64,000 nucleotides of DNA from Natronoglycomyces albus (GCF_016925535.1 NZ_CP070496.1:992001-1056000); one strand, 5' to 3'; counted from the stretch's first letter, positions 21,252-30,532 are shown. Translations and numbers: made by a program. The notes: a model not told the origin generated them from the letters alone.

Positions 21252-23039
21252 GTGACTCACACGCATTTGCGGAGAAAATCGACTGCGGCGGCGTACACGC
21301 AGCCCGAAATCGACTTCTCCGACCATGCGAACACCACCCTGGCTTTCAACTCCGCACGCCGGGACGACACCTCTAGCCGGGCCAAGCAGCTCAACACCCC
21401 TCACCGGTCCACAGCGGATTCGCAGACAGAACCCCATGCGACCGTCCGCCCCAGCCCCACTACTTCACGCTCTCGGCGCGAAGCCGAGCGTGGCTGGAGT
21501 TCAAGCTCCGCGCGTGAGTCTGCCCAATCCTCCTCAACTACCTCGGGTCAGCAGCGCCTCCAGCGCCTGGCCGCACAGCGGGCAGGCCAGCCGCAGCAAA
21601 GCGCGCACTACCGCGCCCGCCACCAGTCGGGTTGGGCCCGGCCCGCGTGGCAACAAAAGTACCTTTCGGGTCTCATCGGCACCGACATTTTTGCGGCCGT
21701 GTTGGGAGCGGCAGTAGCCTTTGCCGCGCGCTTTGGCACAGTCACCAGCCACAGCCGGATCTACATCCTTACCCTTTTGTTGCTCCCGGTTTTGTGGCTG
21801 ACTCTGTTGGTCTTGGCTAGGGCCTTTGAAAGTCGGTACCTCTATGTCGGCACCGATGAGTATCAGCGGGTCGTTCACGCCGCTATGGGGCTTGTCGCGC
21901 TGGTGGCTCTCGTTTCATATGCTTTCGAGCTGCCCATTTCCCGCGCCTTCGTGCTCATCGCCATTCCCGTCACGGCGGTTACCTCAATCGTGGCCAGGTT
22001 CGGTTGGAGGCAATGGCTGCACCGAGTCCGCCGTAGCGGCCGCTGTATGAAGCGCGTGATCATCGTGGGGCACGAGACCTCGGTCGCCGAGCTCACCGGC
22101 CAGCTTCAGCGGGAGCACTACCACGGCTTGCAGGTGGTTGGGGCATGCGTCCCGGCAGGCCAGGCCCGTGGCGCGATGCTCGAATTCGACGCACCGGTCC
22201 TGGGCGGCTTCGACGACATCGCCGAGGCAGTCTCCCAGGGCAAGGCCGACACGGTCATTGTGCTGTCCTGTCCGGAATTCGACGGAGTGGAACTACGCCG
22301 TCTCGCCTGGCGGCTGGAACGCGGCGAGGTAGAGCTCATCGTCGCCTCGGCTTTGGTAGACGTGGCTGGGGACCGCACGACGGTCCGCCCGGTCGACGGA
22401 CTGCCCATGCTGCACCTCGAACACGCCACCCTCACTGGAGCGCGGCACTGGATCAAGGAGATAGTCGACCGCCTTGGTGCGGCAGTTCTGCTGGCGGTGT
22501 TCTCGCCACTGCTGCTCGCCTCGGTGATTGCCATCCGGGCCACCTCACCGGGACCGGCCCTGTTCAAGCAAGAACGCATAGGTCGTGGTGGAGCCCCCTT
22601 CACCATCTGGAAGTTCCGCACCATGTATACCGACGCCGAGCGTCGACTAGACGAACTTCGCCACCTGAACGAATCAGACGGCGTGCTATTCAAAATGCGC
22701 GACGACCCCCGTATCACCCGCGTCGGTGGTTTCCTGCGTCGTTTCTCCATCGATGAGCTACCACAGCTGATCAACGTGTTGCGGGGAGATATGTCGCTGG
22801 TGGGGCCGCGCCCGCCCTTGGCCACCGAAGTGGCCGCCTATGCCCCAGACACCCGCCGACGCCTAGCGGTCAAGCCGGGTATGACCGGCCTATGGCAGGT
22901 CTCGGGCCGCTCGGACCTGTCGTGGGAGGAGGCGGTCCGTCTCGACTTGCGCTACGTGGAACGGTGGTCGCTCTCTTTGGACTTGGTGATCATGCTGCGC
23001 ACGATCACGGCCGTTGTCCGGACCCAAGGTGCTTACTAG
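21252..23039 (+). CDS. Polyprenyl-phosphate sugar-1-phosphate transferase (priming glycosyltransferase)
   Basis: Transfers a sugar-1-phosphate from a nucleotide sugar to undecaprenyl phosphate, starting a repeat unit of a surface or exopolysaccharide. 595 residues: a disordered Ser/Arg/Gln-rich N-terminus (about 1-135), four membrane helices (about 140-270), a Rossmann-like CoA-binding-type domain (KRVIIVGHETS), a fifth membrane helix and the catalytic PNPT domain from about residue 400 (KQERIGRGG, WKFRTM, RRFSIDELPQLINVLRGDMSLVGPRPP, KPGMTGLWQVSGRS). The GTG at 21252 sits behind GGGGGAG. No glycan genes adjoin it; the surface-glycan cluster at 56-64 kb is the probable user. Confidence 0.9.
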   Translation: MTHTHLRRKSTAAAYTQPEIDFSDHANTTLAFNSARRDDTSSRAKQLNTPHRSTADSQTEPHATVRPSPTTSRSRREAERGWSSSSARESAQSSSTTSGQQRLQRLAAQRAGQPQQSAHYRARHQSGWARPAWQQKYLSGLIGTDIFAAVLGAAVAFAARFGTVTSHSRIYILTLLLLPVLWLTLLVLARAFESRYLYVGTDEYQRVVHAAMGLVALVALVSYAFELPISRAFVLIAIPVTAVTSIVARFGWRQWLHRVRRSGRCMKRVIIVGHETSVAELTGQLQREHYHGLQVVGACVPAGQARGAMLEFDAPVLGGFDDIAEAVSQGKADTVIVLSCPEFDGVELRRLAWRLERGEVELIVASALVDVAGDRTTVRPVDGLPMLHLEHATLTGARHWIKEIVDRLGAAVLLAVFSPLLLASVIAIRATSPGPALFKQERIGRGGAPFTIWKFRTMYTDAERRLDELRHLNESDGVLFKMRDDPRITRVGGFLRRFSIDELPQLINVLRGDMSLVGPRPPLATEVAAYAPDTRRRLAVKPGMTGLWQVSGRSDLSWEEAVRLDLRYVERWSLSLDLVIMLRTITAVVRTQGAY

Positions 23040-23270
23040 GGCGCCACACGGTCTAAGGCGCGAATCGGGCGGTGACGTGTCTGGCTCGCAGAAGGTCGGC
23101 CAAGGCGCAAGAAAGGCCAGGTCGCATTAGGTGTGAGGTGGTGCCCAGCGAATCGCCATCAGTAGCGTCAAGAAACACTTGTCTTAAATAGTGGGATGAG
23201 CGTTTTGCTGCCTCAGTACGTACCCGTAACTTCATAGACTTTGTTGATGACGTCGACCCCGGGTGCCGCA

Positions 23271-24095
23271 ATGACTTCGAAACGTGACCGAGACCCCGCA
23301 TCGTGCCACGACGATGCCAGTCCCCAACCGCACGATAGCGACGTGGCCTTGGCCGCGGCCCTAGCCGACGGGGCGGGGCAGAAGCTCCTCTCCCTGCGAA
23401 ATCGGATCGGATTCTCCGACTCGCGGCGGCTGCGCGATGAGGGCGACCAGCTAGCCCACCAGTACCTACTCGAGGAGCTTGTCGCATTTCGGCCCGGAGA
23501 CGCCGTACTCAGCGAAGAAGGACGTGGCCAGACCAGCCGCTACGGCACCGAACGGCTCACTGCCGACCGAGTGTGGATCATCGACCCACTCGATGGCACT
23601 CGTGAATACTCCGAGGAAGGACGCGACGACTGGGCCGTCCACGTGGCTCTATGGGAACGGGCTCGGGGCATCACCGCTGCCGCCGTAGCCCTTCCCGCCC
23701 AAGGGGCCACCCTTCGGTCTGACCAGGCCCCGGTGCCGATTGAACAGCGCAAACACTCTGTCATTCGGATTGCCGTCTCACGTACTAGACCCCCTGTCGA
23801 GGCAAAGTCCGCTGCGGCGACGCTCGGTGCTGAACTGGTTCCCATGGGATCGGCGGGTGCCAAGTTGGCAGCCGTCGTCACCGGGAAGGTCGACGCATAC
23901 GTGCACGCGGGTGGTCAATTCGAGTGGGATTCCGCCGCTCCAGTGGGCGTCGCGTTGGCTGGTGGATGGCACGCCTCGCGACTGGACGGTTCGAAACTGG
24001 TCTATAACCAGCCCGACCCATATCTCCCCGATCTGGTCGCCTGTCGGCCTGACCTGGCCACAAGCCTGCTGGAGGCGATACGCGAGAGCCTCTGA
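23271..24095 (+). CDS. cysQ: 3'(2'),5'-bisphosphate nucleotidase (CysQ type)
   Basis: Inositol-monophosphatase-fold enzyme that hydrolyses PAP (3'-phosphoadenosine 5'-phosphate), the by-product of sulfotransferases and PAPS reduction, and may act on PAPS. 274 residues from the ATG at 23271; ATG 23247 is an equally possible start since neither has a strong ribosome site. Metal motif IDPLDGTREY at about 103-112, upstream LSEEG glutamates, and the late motif WDSAAPVGVALAGG. Its place just before cysDN supports the sulfate-cycle role over an inositol phosphatase. Confidence 0.85.
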   Translation: MTSKRDRDPASCHDDASPQPHDSDVALAAALADGAGQKLLSLRNRIGFSDSRRLRDEGDQLAHQYLLEELVAFRPGDAVLSEEGRGQTSRYGTERLTADRVWIIDPLDGTREYSEEGRDDWAVHVALWERARGITAAAVALPAQGATLRSDQAPVPIEQRKHSVIRIAVSRTRPPVEAKSAAATLGAELVPMGSAGAKLAAVVTGKVDAYVHAGGQFEWDSAAPVGVALAGGWHASRLDGSKLVYNQPDPYLPDLVACRPDLATSLLEAIRESL

Positions 24096-24346
24096 CCAGG
24101 CCGGGCTCACCCACAAGAGCGACTGCGCATCGTCGTAGCGACAGTGCCCACCAACAGGCCCCACACCGGGCCGCCCGAAACCGGCCCCGCCAGGGCCCCA
24201 TAGCTATTCGACGTCCACGGCCGACCACAGGGCCCGTTCGCGCAGCCTCGCGACCGGAACCGACGATGATCAGCCGACGGCCGTCTGACGTTGAACCCAA
24301 CGACTGCCTCCCCGCCACGCTGGGGAGTAGCGAAAGGAGAGAGCCG

Positions 24347-25249
24347 GTGAGCGACTACCGCGTCAGCCACTTGGACACCCTCGAAGCTGAAGGCATCTTC
24401 ATTTTCCGAGAAGTGGCCGCCACCTGTCAGCGCCCCGTGCTGTTGTTCTCCGGCGGCAAAGACTCCATCGTGATGCTGCATTTGGCGCAGAAGGCATTCG
24501 CGCCCGCCCGCATCCCTTTTCCGGTCATGCACGTCGACACGGGGCACAATTTTCCCGAAGCCATCGAGTATCGGGACCAGCGGGTCGCTGATCTGGGCGT
24601 CCAGTTGATTGTCGCCAGTGTGCAGGAGGCTATCGACTCAGGTTTCGTGACTGAGCCGCCCGGCGGTTCTCGCAACCGTATCCAGACTCCGGTGTTGCTC
24701 GACGCGGTCGAAAAGCACCGTTTCGATGCTCTCTTTGGTGGGGCTCGCCGTGACGAGGAGAAAGCTCGGGCCAAGGAACGCATTTTTTCCTTCCGCGACG
24801 AGTTCGGGCAGTGGGACCCGAAGAATCAGCGCCCGGAGTTGTGGAGCTTGTACAACGGGCGGGTTCACCCCGATGAGCAGATCCGGGTATTCCCGCTGTC
24901 CAACTGGACTGAGTTGGACATTTGGAACTATATCGCCGAGCAGGATATTCCGTTGCCGTCCATCTACTTCGCTCACGACCGCGAAGTCGTGGAGCGCGAC
25001 GGGATGTTGTACGCGGTCAATGAGTTCCTCGCCAAGCGCGACGGTGAGACCTCCCAGGTTCGCCGGGTTCGTTACCGCACGGTTGGGGATGCCTCCTGCA
25101 CTGCGGCTGTGGCCTCCGAGGCTGACACTGTGGAAAAAGTCATTGCCGAGGTAGCCGCTACCCGTATCACCGAGCGGGGCGCGACTCGTGGAGACGACCG
25201 TGCCTCCGAGGCCGCCATGGAAGACCGTAAACGAGAAGGGTACTTCTAA
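24347..25249 (+). CDS. cysD: Sulfate adenylyltransferase subunit 2 (CysD)
   Basis: PP-loop subunit that makes APS from sulfate and ATP, together with the GTPase CysN. 300 residues from the GTG at 24347 behind AAAGGAG. The PP-loop FSGGKDS is at about 35-41; GGARRDEEKARAKERIFSFRD, PLSNWTELDIWNYI and the C-terminal RKREGYF are all typical. The frame stays open upstream, but that part is not CysD-like. The stop overlaps the cysN ATG by one base (TAATG). Confidence 0.97.
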   Translation: MSDYRVSHLDTLEAEGIFIFREVAATCQRPVLLFSGGKDSIVMLHLAQKAFAPARIPFPVMHVDTGHNFPEAIEYRDQRVADLGVQLIVASVQEAIDSGFVTEPPGGSRNRIQTPVLLDAVEKHRFDALFGGARRDEEKARAKERIFSFRDEFGQWDPKNQRPELWSLYNGRVHPDEQIRVFPLSNWTELDIWNYIAEQDIPLPSIYFAHDREVVERDGMLYAVNEFLAKRDGETSQVRRVRYRTVGDASCTAAVASEADTVEKVIAEVAATRITERGATRGDDRASEAAMEDRKREGYF

Positions 25250-26550
25250 TGACCAGCACCGATGTAGCAGCCGCGGCCTCCGCCCCGACGGTGTCGCACG
25301 AATCAGACCTCTTGCGTTTCGCCACGGCCGGAAGTGTTGACGATGGCAAGTCCACCCTGATTGGGCGGTTGCTCTATGACACCAAGACGTTGTTTGAGGA
25401 CCAGTTGTCGGCGGTCGAAGCGGTCTCGGCGGCGCGCGGCGACGAATACACCGACCTGGCTCTCTTGACTGACGGTTTGCGATCCGAACGTGAACAGGGC
25501 ATCACCATTGATGTCGCCTACCGGTATTTTTCTACCCCGAAGCGCAAGTTCATCATCGCCGACACCCCTGGCCATATCCAGTACACCCGCAACATGGTCA
25601 CGGGTGCCTCCACGGCCGATCTGTCGTTGATCCTGGTCGATGCCCGGAAGGGGCTGGTTGAGCAGTCGCGTCGCCATGCGTTCCTGTGCTCTTTGCTGCG
25701 TGTGCCGCACATGGTCTTGTGCGTCAACAAGATGGATCTGGTCGACTATTCGCAGGAAGTCTTCGACCGCATCGCCGAGGAGTTCACCGCGTTTGCCACG
25801 AAGCTGGACGTGCCTGACCTGACGATTGTGCCGATCTCGGCGCTCAAGGGCGACAATGTTGTCAATCGTTCCGAGAACATGCCGTGGTACTCCGGTTGCA
25901 GCCTGCTGCATCATTTGGAGAATGTGCATATCGCCTCGGACCGTAACTTGGTTGACGTGCGTTTCCCGGTGCAGCATGTGATCCGGCCGCAAACCTCCGA
26001 TACGTTGGACTATCGCGGCTACGCCGGTCAGGTCGCCAGTGGCGTCATTAAGCCAGGTGACGATGTGGTGGTACTGCCTAGTGGCTTCACCACGACGGTT
26101 GCCTCGGTTGAGACGGCGGACGGCCCGCTGGAGGAGGCGTTTCCTCCGCAGTCGGTGACGATCCGGCTGGCGGACGACTTGGATGTGTCCCGGGGTGACA
26201 TGTTGGCTCGTCCCAATAATCAACCCAGGTCGACTCAAGATGTTGAGGCGTTGGTGTGCTGGATGGACGAGACTGATTCGTTGCGGGTACGCGGCAAGTA
26301 CGCCATTAAGCACACCACCAATGAGGTTCGCGCGGTCGTCAAGGAGTTGAAGTACCGACTTGACATCAACACTTTGCACCGTGACGAGGACGCCGAGGCG
26401 TTGGAGCTCAACGAGATTGGTCGAGTGAAGCTGCGGACCACGAAGCCGCTGCTGTGTGATGAGTACCGGCGCAACCGGGAAACGGGCGGTTTCATCATTG
26501 TCGATGAGGCTACGAACCGCACTGTCGGAGCCGGGATTATCACCGGGTAG
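25249..26550 (+). CDS. cysN: Sulfate adenylyltransferase subunit 1, GTPase (CysN)
   Basis: EF-Tu-like GTPase driving APS formation by CysD. 433 residues. G1 GSVDDGKST (29-37), DTPGH (about 105-109), NKMD (about 161-164) and SALKG are all present, then beta-barrel domains. It ends after the barrel (GAGIITG), so no APS-kinase (CysC) domain is fused, unlike the CysNC proteins of several actinobacteria. Any PAPS maker must be encoded elsewhere. Confidence 0.96.
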   Translation: MTSTDVAAAASAPTVSHESDLLRFATAGSVDDGKSTLIGRLLYDTKTLFEDQLSAVEAVSAARGDEYTDLALLTDGLRSEREQGITIDVAYRYFSTPKRKFIIADTPGHIQYTRNMVTGASTADLSLILVDARKGLVEQSRRHAFLCSLLRVPHMVLCVNKMDLVDYSQEVFDRIAEEFTAFATKLDVPDLTIVPISALKGDNVVNRSENMPWYSGCSLLHHLENVHIASDRNLVDVRFPVQHVIRPQTSDTLDYRGYAGQVASGVIKPGDDVVVLPSGFTTTVASVETADGPLEEAFPPQSVTIRLADDLDVSRGDMLARPNNQPRSTQDVEALVCWMDETDSLRVRGKYAIKHTTNEVRAVVKELKYRLDINTLHRDEDAEALELNEIGRVKLRTTKPLLCDEYRRNRETGGFIIVDEATNRTVGAGIITG

Positions 26551-26577
26551 AGAACTATTGCCTAGGCCTCTGTGATT

Positions 26578-26608
26578 GCCGGGTTCGTCCCTCGGGGATG
26601 GGCCCGGC
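26578..26608 (+). terminator. Hairpin after cysN
   Basis: GCCGGG (26578-26583) and CCCGGC (26603-26608) with a partly paired interior (TCCC/GGGA), 27 bp after the cysN stop. The remaining 220 bp to the leftward gene hold no gene I can support. Confidence 0.45.
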
Positions 26609-26828
26609 GTTCAGTATGCCTGGTTGAAAAAGAGGCATCTTTGTCGCTCAGCTCCTTGCGGGGATGCCACCTTATGCGGCCTTGCGCGCATTCTTGATCC
26701 GCCTCAAGTGAGGCCCCAGGTGTGTTCGCGTGCCCAGGTGGGTTAGTTGGCGTCCCCGGCTTTGTGTGCCCGACCAGCGCGGTCGTGGTTTATCACGAGC
26801 TACCTGCGGGCGGCGCACGTGGAGTCGG

Positions 26829-27587
26829 CTAAGGGTTAATCCACATGCCCAGGGCGATGATGCCCGTGGCCGAACCGGCCAGGACCGTCAGCGTCACCGC
26901 TGCCGCGCCGATAATGCGAATCGGGTTGGCCGTCCAGTCCGGCCCGAGTTGTTTTCGGCTGGCTGGCCCGTCGGGGCGTTCCAGGCTGCCGCGTTGCCCG
27001 GCCTTTTTCCCGGGAACCTGGCCGGTCTTGGGCCGTTCGATCGTCGTGACCGAACCTGAGGGTTCGCCCCTTGAATCGGATGCCAGATCGTCGGGCCGTG
27101 CCTGGCTGGGAACACTCCACGCACCGTCGTGGCCGACTGTGGGGGAGGTGCGCGGGCGTTCCTGGGTCAAGGTGGAGGCGGTGGGAGGTTCGTCGAAACG
27201 AGGGCGCGCGAACTCTCCGGTGTCTTCGGCGGAGAGGCGCACCAGGGCCGGGTCGGTGAGAGTCTCAAATTCGACCGTCGGCAGGTTTGCCTCGGGCACA
27301 GACGGGTGAGGAGATGGGTTTTGCTGGAAAGGAGCACCGTGGGGCGGTGAACCCACGTGTGGCATCTGCGGCTGGCTGGGCTGGCTGGGCTGGCGTGGGG
27401 GGCCCATATGTGGCTGACTCGGTTGCCGGGGCGGACTGACCCGCGGATGGCCTCCGGTGCGCGGCATGTTGTCAGACCCCGGCGGAAGACTGCGGTTGCC
27501 GGGGCGGGTGGACGGCGGCTGGCTGGGGTGCCGGGGCGCGTCGCGGGAGCCGTCGTAGGGATGGCCCCACGGGTCATAGTTGCTCAC
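26829..27587 (-). CDS. Pro/Gln/Ser-rich protein with C-terminal membrane anchor
   Basis: 252 residues, family not recognised. Residues 1-100 are a Pro/Gln/Ser/His-rich low-complexity region with repeated PPRQPSQP units. Residues about 100-215 are polar with FETLTDPALVRLSAEDTGEF. The C-terminus (about 223-248) is one transmembrane helix ending five residues later, a tail-anchored topology with the bulk in the cytoplasm. It starts on GTG with TACAAT 8 bp upstream and no ribosome site, suggesting a leaderless transcript. Might be phosphorylated or bind proline-recognition domains; that is speculation. Confidence 0.65.
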   Translation of the reverse strand: MSNYDPWGHPYDGSRDAPRHPSQPPSTRPGNRSLPPGSDNMPRTGGHPRVSPPRQPSQPHMGPPRQPSQPSQPQMPHVGSPPHGAPFQQNPSPHPSVPEANLPTVEFETLTDPALVRLSAEDTGEFARPRFDEPPTASTLTQERPRTSPTVGHDGAWSVPSQARPDDLASDSRGEPSGSVTTIERPKTGQVPGKKAGQRGSLERPDGPASRKQLGPDWTANPIRIIGAAAVTLTVLAGSATGIIALGMWINP

Positions 27588-27596
27588 AGTGTCTGA

Positions 27597-27687
27597 TTGT
27601 ACCTGCCCGAATCCTTACAGCGGCGCCTCATCGTGTCCCACCATCTCCTATGGGCACTCGAAGCCGCAGGGCATCGGGCAGGTACAA
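27597..27687. repeat. 91-bp inverted repeat element carrying a promoter
   Basis: TTGTACCTGCCCGA (27597-27610) and TCGGGCAGGTACAA (27674-27687) are perfect 14-bp inverted arms around 63 bp. The left arm holds the -10 box (TACAAT on the minus strand) of the Pro-rich membrane protein gene. The right arm repeats the same motif facing right, into the 3' end of the convergent-reading oxidoreductase gene. Confidence 0.6.
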
Positions 27688-27706
27688 CCATTTTCGTGGG
27701 GATAGA

Positions 27707-28552
27707 TCAGTTGAAGGAGTTGCTGGCGGCGGCTTGCCTCACGTAGAGGCTAAAGTCGCGCGGCTGGCGGCCCAGGGCCTGTTGGACACCGTCGCTGGTT
27801 TCTGAGTGCGACCCTTCGCGTAGGTCTGCCAGCAGGTAGCAGAATAGTTCCACGACGTCTTCGCTGAGTCCGGCGGCCAGCTGTTCGGCCCGGAACTCCT
27901 CTTCGCTGATGGGCGTGAAGCGAATATCGCGACCGGTGGCCTGTGCGATCTCGCCTATGGCCTCGGTGAAGGTGAGTTTGCGAGGCCCAGTCAGTTCATA
28001 GGAGCGGCCCGCGTGTCGAGAGTCGGTCAGCGCCGCGGCGGCTACGGCGGCGATGTCGTCGACGTCGATGAATGCGACCTCGGCCTCACCTACGGGCAGG
28101 CGCACGTGGCCGGTGCGCACGAGTTGCCCAAAGAAGTCCTCGTGGAAGTTTTGCGAGAACCATGTGGGTTGCAGCATTGTCCACTCGGGGAAGGCGTCCT
28201 TGACCAGTTGCTCGGCTTCCAGCAGGGGCCCGGCCGCCCCCATGGCCGAGAGGAGGACCAGTCGCTGGGCTCCACTGGAACGCGCTTGTTCGAAGAACGG
28301 CTTCATGTGGACAAGGGCGTCGTCAAAAGGTGGTTGCACTAGGTAGATTGCCCGCACCCCCGCTAGCGCCGGGGCCCAAGTGCTCTGATCGGTCCAGCTG
28401 AAGCGACATTGTGCGTTACGGGAAGCGGGGCGAACCTCGTGACCGGCTTCCCGCAGCTGCGCGGCGATGCGTTTGCCCGTCTTGCCGGTTCCACCGATGA
28501 GCAGAATTGGCGACGAGTCGGGAACAGATGTGGGTGTTTCGTTTTGTGTCAT
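27707..28552 (-). CDS. NmrA-like NAD(P)-binding oxidoreductase
   Basis: 281 residues of the atypical short-chain dehydrogenase (NmrA/HSCARG) type. The Rossmann nucleotide loop is GGTGKTGKRIAAQL (about 20-33), followed by ASRNAQC, VRAIYLVQPPF and LLSAMGA. The usual YxxxK catalytic pair is not evident, as expected for NmrA-type proteins, which act as NADP sensors or quinone/azo reductases. No operon partner tells which; it faces left and has 154 bp to the Pro-rich gene. Function beyond NAD(P) binding is open. Confidence 0.75.
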   Translation of the reverse strand: MTQNETPTSVPDSSPILLIGGTGKTGKRIAAQLREAGHEVRPASRNAQCRFSWTDQSTWAPALAGVRAIYLVQPPFDDALVHMKPFFEQARSSGAQRLVLLSAMGAAGPLLEAEQLVKDAFPEWTMLQPTWFSQNFHEDFFGQLVRTGHVRLPVGEAEVAFIDVDDIAAVAAAALTDSRHAGRSYELTGPRKLTFTEAIGEIAQATGRDIRFTPISEEEFRAEQLAAGLSEDVVELFCYLLADLREGSHSETSDGVQQALGRQPRDFSLYVRQAAASNSFN

Positions 28553-28667
28553 CTGGCGACGCTATCTGCGGCGACTGACATTTTCGGAGCGTGACTTCTG
28601 GGGATGTTGTTCGAATCGACAGTCCTAGCTCACAGGTCGACATGCGCCGCGAAACCGCTCGATCCCG

Positions 28668-28715
28668 CCGACCGGGGGCGAAGGCAAACCTTGGGCCCGG
28701 TTTGCTTGCGGTCGG
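28668..28715 (-). terminator. Hairpin downstream of the DUF305 gene
   Basis: Nested arms CCGACCG (28668-28674)/CGGTCGG (28709-28715) and GCAAACC (28684-28690)/GGTTTGC (28699-28705), 16 bp beyond the DUF305 stop on the minus strand. No U-tract. Confidence 0.5.
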
Positions 28716-28730
28716 GAGTCTTCGCCGGGG

Positions 28731-29342
28731 TTAATCGTCCGCAGACGTGGCCTCCAGTATCCGTTCCAAGTGCATCTCCATGGCCCGGATTTCGGTCTTC
28801 TGGTTGGCCGCCATGCGCCGTGCCGAGGAGGTCACGTCGTCGTGGCTGCTGGAGGCCAAGGCCGCCTCAGCCATGTCGACGCCGCCGATGTGGTGGCGGA
28901 TCATCAGTTCGGCGAACATGATGTCGGCGTCGCGGCCTTCCAGGGCGTAGAACTCCTCCAGCTGTTGTGGTGTCGCCAGGCCGGGCATCAGGCCGTCGCT
29001 ACTGTCGTGCGCGTGTTCGCCCTGGGCCCAGGCCATCGGTGGCTGACTGGAGGTCATTGACACGTTCCAGTCGCGCAGCCATTCGCTCATCATGCCAATC
29101 TCGGCCTGTTGGCCGGTGGCGATGTCGTAGGCGATGGCGCGCAGCGCCTCATCCTCGCCCGAGTGCCATTGATGCATCGACATGGCCACCGCCTGCGCGT
29201 GGTGTGTCGACATGTCGCGCGCGAAGCCGGCCTCGGCCGAGTCCTCGCCGGGGCTGGAGGCATTCAAAATCACCATCAGGCTGGCACCGGCCACGAAGGA
29301 GGCCAGCGCCGTGCACACGAGGTAGATAACAGGTCGGGTCAT
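28731..29342 (-). CDS. DUF305 family exported protein
   Basis: 203 residues with one N-terminal membrane segment or uncleaved signal (about 4-27), then a DUF305 helical domain with two His/Met motifs: FARDMSTHHAQAVAMSMH and MFAELMIRHHIGGVDMAEAA. These paired HH motifs define DUF305, a ferritin-like family implicated in copper or metal handling at the cell surface. The ATG at 29340-29342 lies 7 bp after a perfect TAGAAT (minus strand), so a leaderless start there is more likely than the earlier ATG at 29351 or the far upstream ATG at 29438. Confidence 0.85.
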   Translation of the reverse strand: MTRPVIYLVCTALASFVAGASLMVILNASSPGEDSAEAGFARDMSTHHAQAVAMSMHQWHSGEDEALRAIAYDIATGQQAEIGMMSEWLRDWNVSMTSSQPPMAWAQGEHAHDSSDGLMPGLATPQQLEEFYALEGRDADIMFAELMIRHHIGGVDMAEAALASSSHDDVTSSARRMAANQKTEIRAMEMHLERILEATSADD

Positions 29343-29616
29343 GTTTCGCATTCTAGGAGCGGCCCGGTTCTCAGCTGGAGGTAGTGGGCTAAGGCGTGGT
29401 CTGGGCGTACATGGGTTAGGCGGCAGGGGTCGAGGCATGAGCCTGGCCAGGTGTGCCTTGGCTGGGCTCTGGCGCTGCGTGGGGCAGCGCGTCTGTGAGA
29501 GCGTGGCGGTGGCATACCTGGCCAGGTGCTCTAGCTTTGGTAGAGCGAGCGGTCAACTGCGTGGGTGCCCGCTTTGGGGCAAGCCGTTAGACCGCCGGTG
29601 AGCTCAGCTCAAGCGG

Positions 29617-30438
29617 CTAGTCCTCGCTCGATTCTTCGTCGGAGTCATCCTCGCCGCCCTCGCTCATCATTTCCTCGAGCTCTGCTAGTTCTTCGGGCGT
29701 CAGGTTGGCCATCGGGTCGTCGGCCTTGGTTCCGGTGAAGCCGCCGGAGCAGGTGCCGTGTGGTTCCGGGGTGATGTCGTTATTGCGCAGGTAGTGCTGC
29801 ATGAAGCGATCGATGTTGTTATCGGTGGCGCTGTCGGTGGTCAGCTGGACGCCCCAGGCCTGGAGCGAGATGGGGGCAGACTGCGCCGGGTAGGGGCTCA
29901 TCATCGTGTAGTCGCGGCCCTGTACTTTGCCCGCCAGTGTCTCGATGTCGTCCTCGGAGACCTGGTCAGGGTCGTAGGTGACCCACACGGCTCCGTGTTC
30001 GAGGCTGTGTACGGCGTGCTCATCGATGAGTTCGTCGCCGTAGACGATTCCGGTGCAGGTTTGCCATTGGCTGTGGTGAGGCCCGCCTACTGGTGGTGTG
30101 ACCTGGTAGTCGACCGGCTCAAAGTTGGGGTCGCCGGAGTCAACGTGGGTGCCGTCGATGACCCAGGGGTGTTCTAGGTCGTCCTCGTCGACATCACCGT
30201 TCTCGACGGCCTCGATGAGATCCCAGTAGCCTTCGTGGGAGCCGAAGAATTCCTCCGCGCCCGTTGGTGCCTTCGTGCGGTCGAAGACCACCCACGCGGC
30301 GGCGGCGACCATGCCGACGGCGACGACGCCCACACCGGTAAACGTGAGTATCAAGCCCCAGGGTTTGGGCTTCTCGACCTTCACCGAGCGGCCGTTCTTC
30401 TTACCTTTTTTCGAGCCAGGGTGGCGTTTCGCGGACAT
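29617..30438 (-). CDS. DUF3105 family membrane-anchored protein
   Basis: 273 residues: basic N-terminus (SAKRHPGSKKGKK), one transmembrane helix (about 28-50), then an extracytoplasmic DUF3105 domain with GGPHHSQWQTCTGIVY, EHAVHSLEHGAVWVTY and TMMSPYP, and an acidic tail ending in a Glu/Ser/Asp run. Conserved His and Cys suggest metal binding, but the function is unknown. ATG at 30436-30438 behind GAGG; an upstream in-frame start at 30492 lacks support. The DUF305-DUF3105-argS neighbourhood recurs in actinobacteria. 29343-29616 contains two CCTGGCCAGG palindromes but no gene. Confidence 0.85.
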   Translation of the reverse strand: MSAKRHPGSKKGKKNGRSVKVEKPKPWGLILTFTGVGVVAVGMVAAAAWVVFDRTKAPTGAEEFFGSHEGYWDLIEAVENGDVDEDDLEHPWVIDGTHVDSGDPNFEPVDYQVTPPVGGPHHSQWQTCTGIVYGDELIDEHAVHSLEHGAVWVTYDPDQVSEDDIETLAGKVQGRDYTMMSPYPAQSAPISLQAWGVQLTTDSATDNNIDRFMQHYLRNNDITPEPHGTCSGGFTGTKADDPMANLTPEELAELEEMMSEGGEDDSDEESSED

Positions 30439-30532
30439 GAAGGGAACCTCTATAGGGTGGCTGTTGCATATGATCGGGGGGAGACCAGCCACACCGGGTG
30501 TGCCTAGCCCATGCCAACCAGCGTACCCGGTC

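Noticed and set aside
29517-29590. tRNA-like stretch (GCTCTAGCTTTGGTAGAGC looks like a D arm)
   Set aside because: No T arm with GTTCRA, no acceptor pairing and no sensible anticodon stem; only the D-arm-like hairpin is present.
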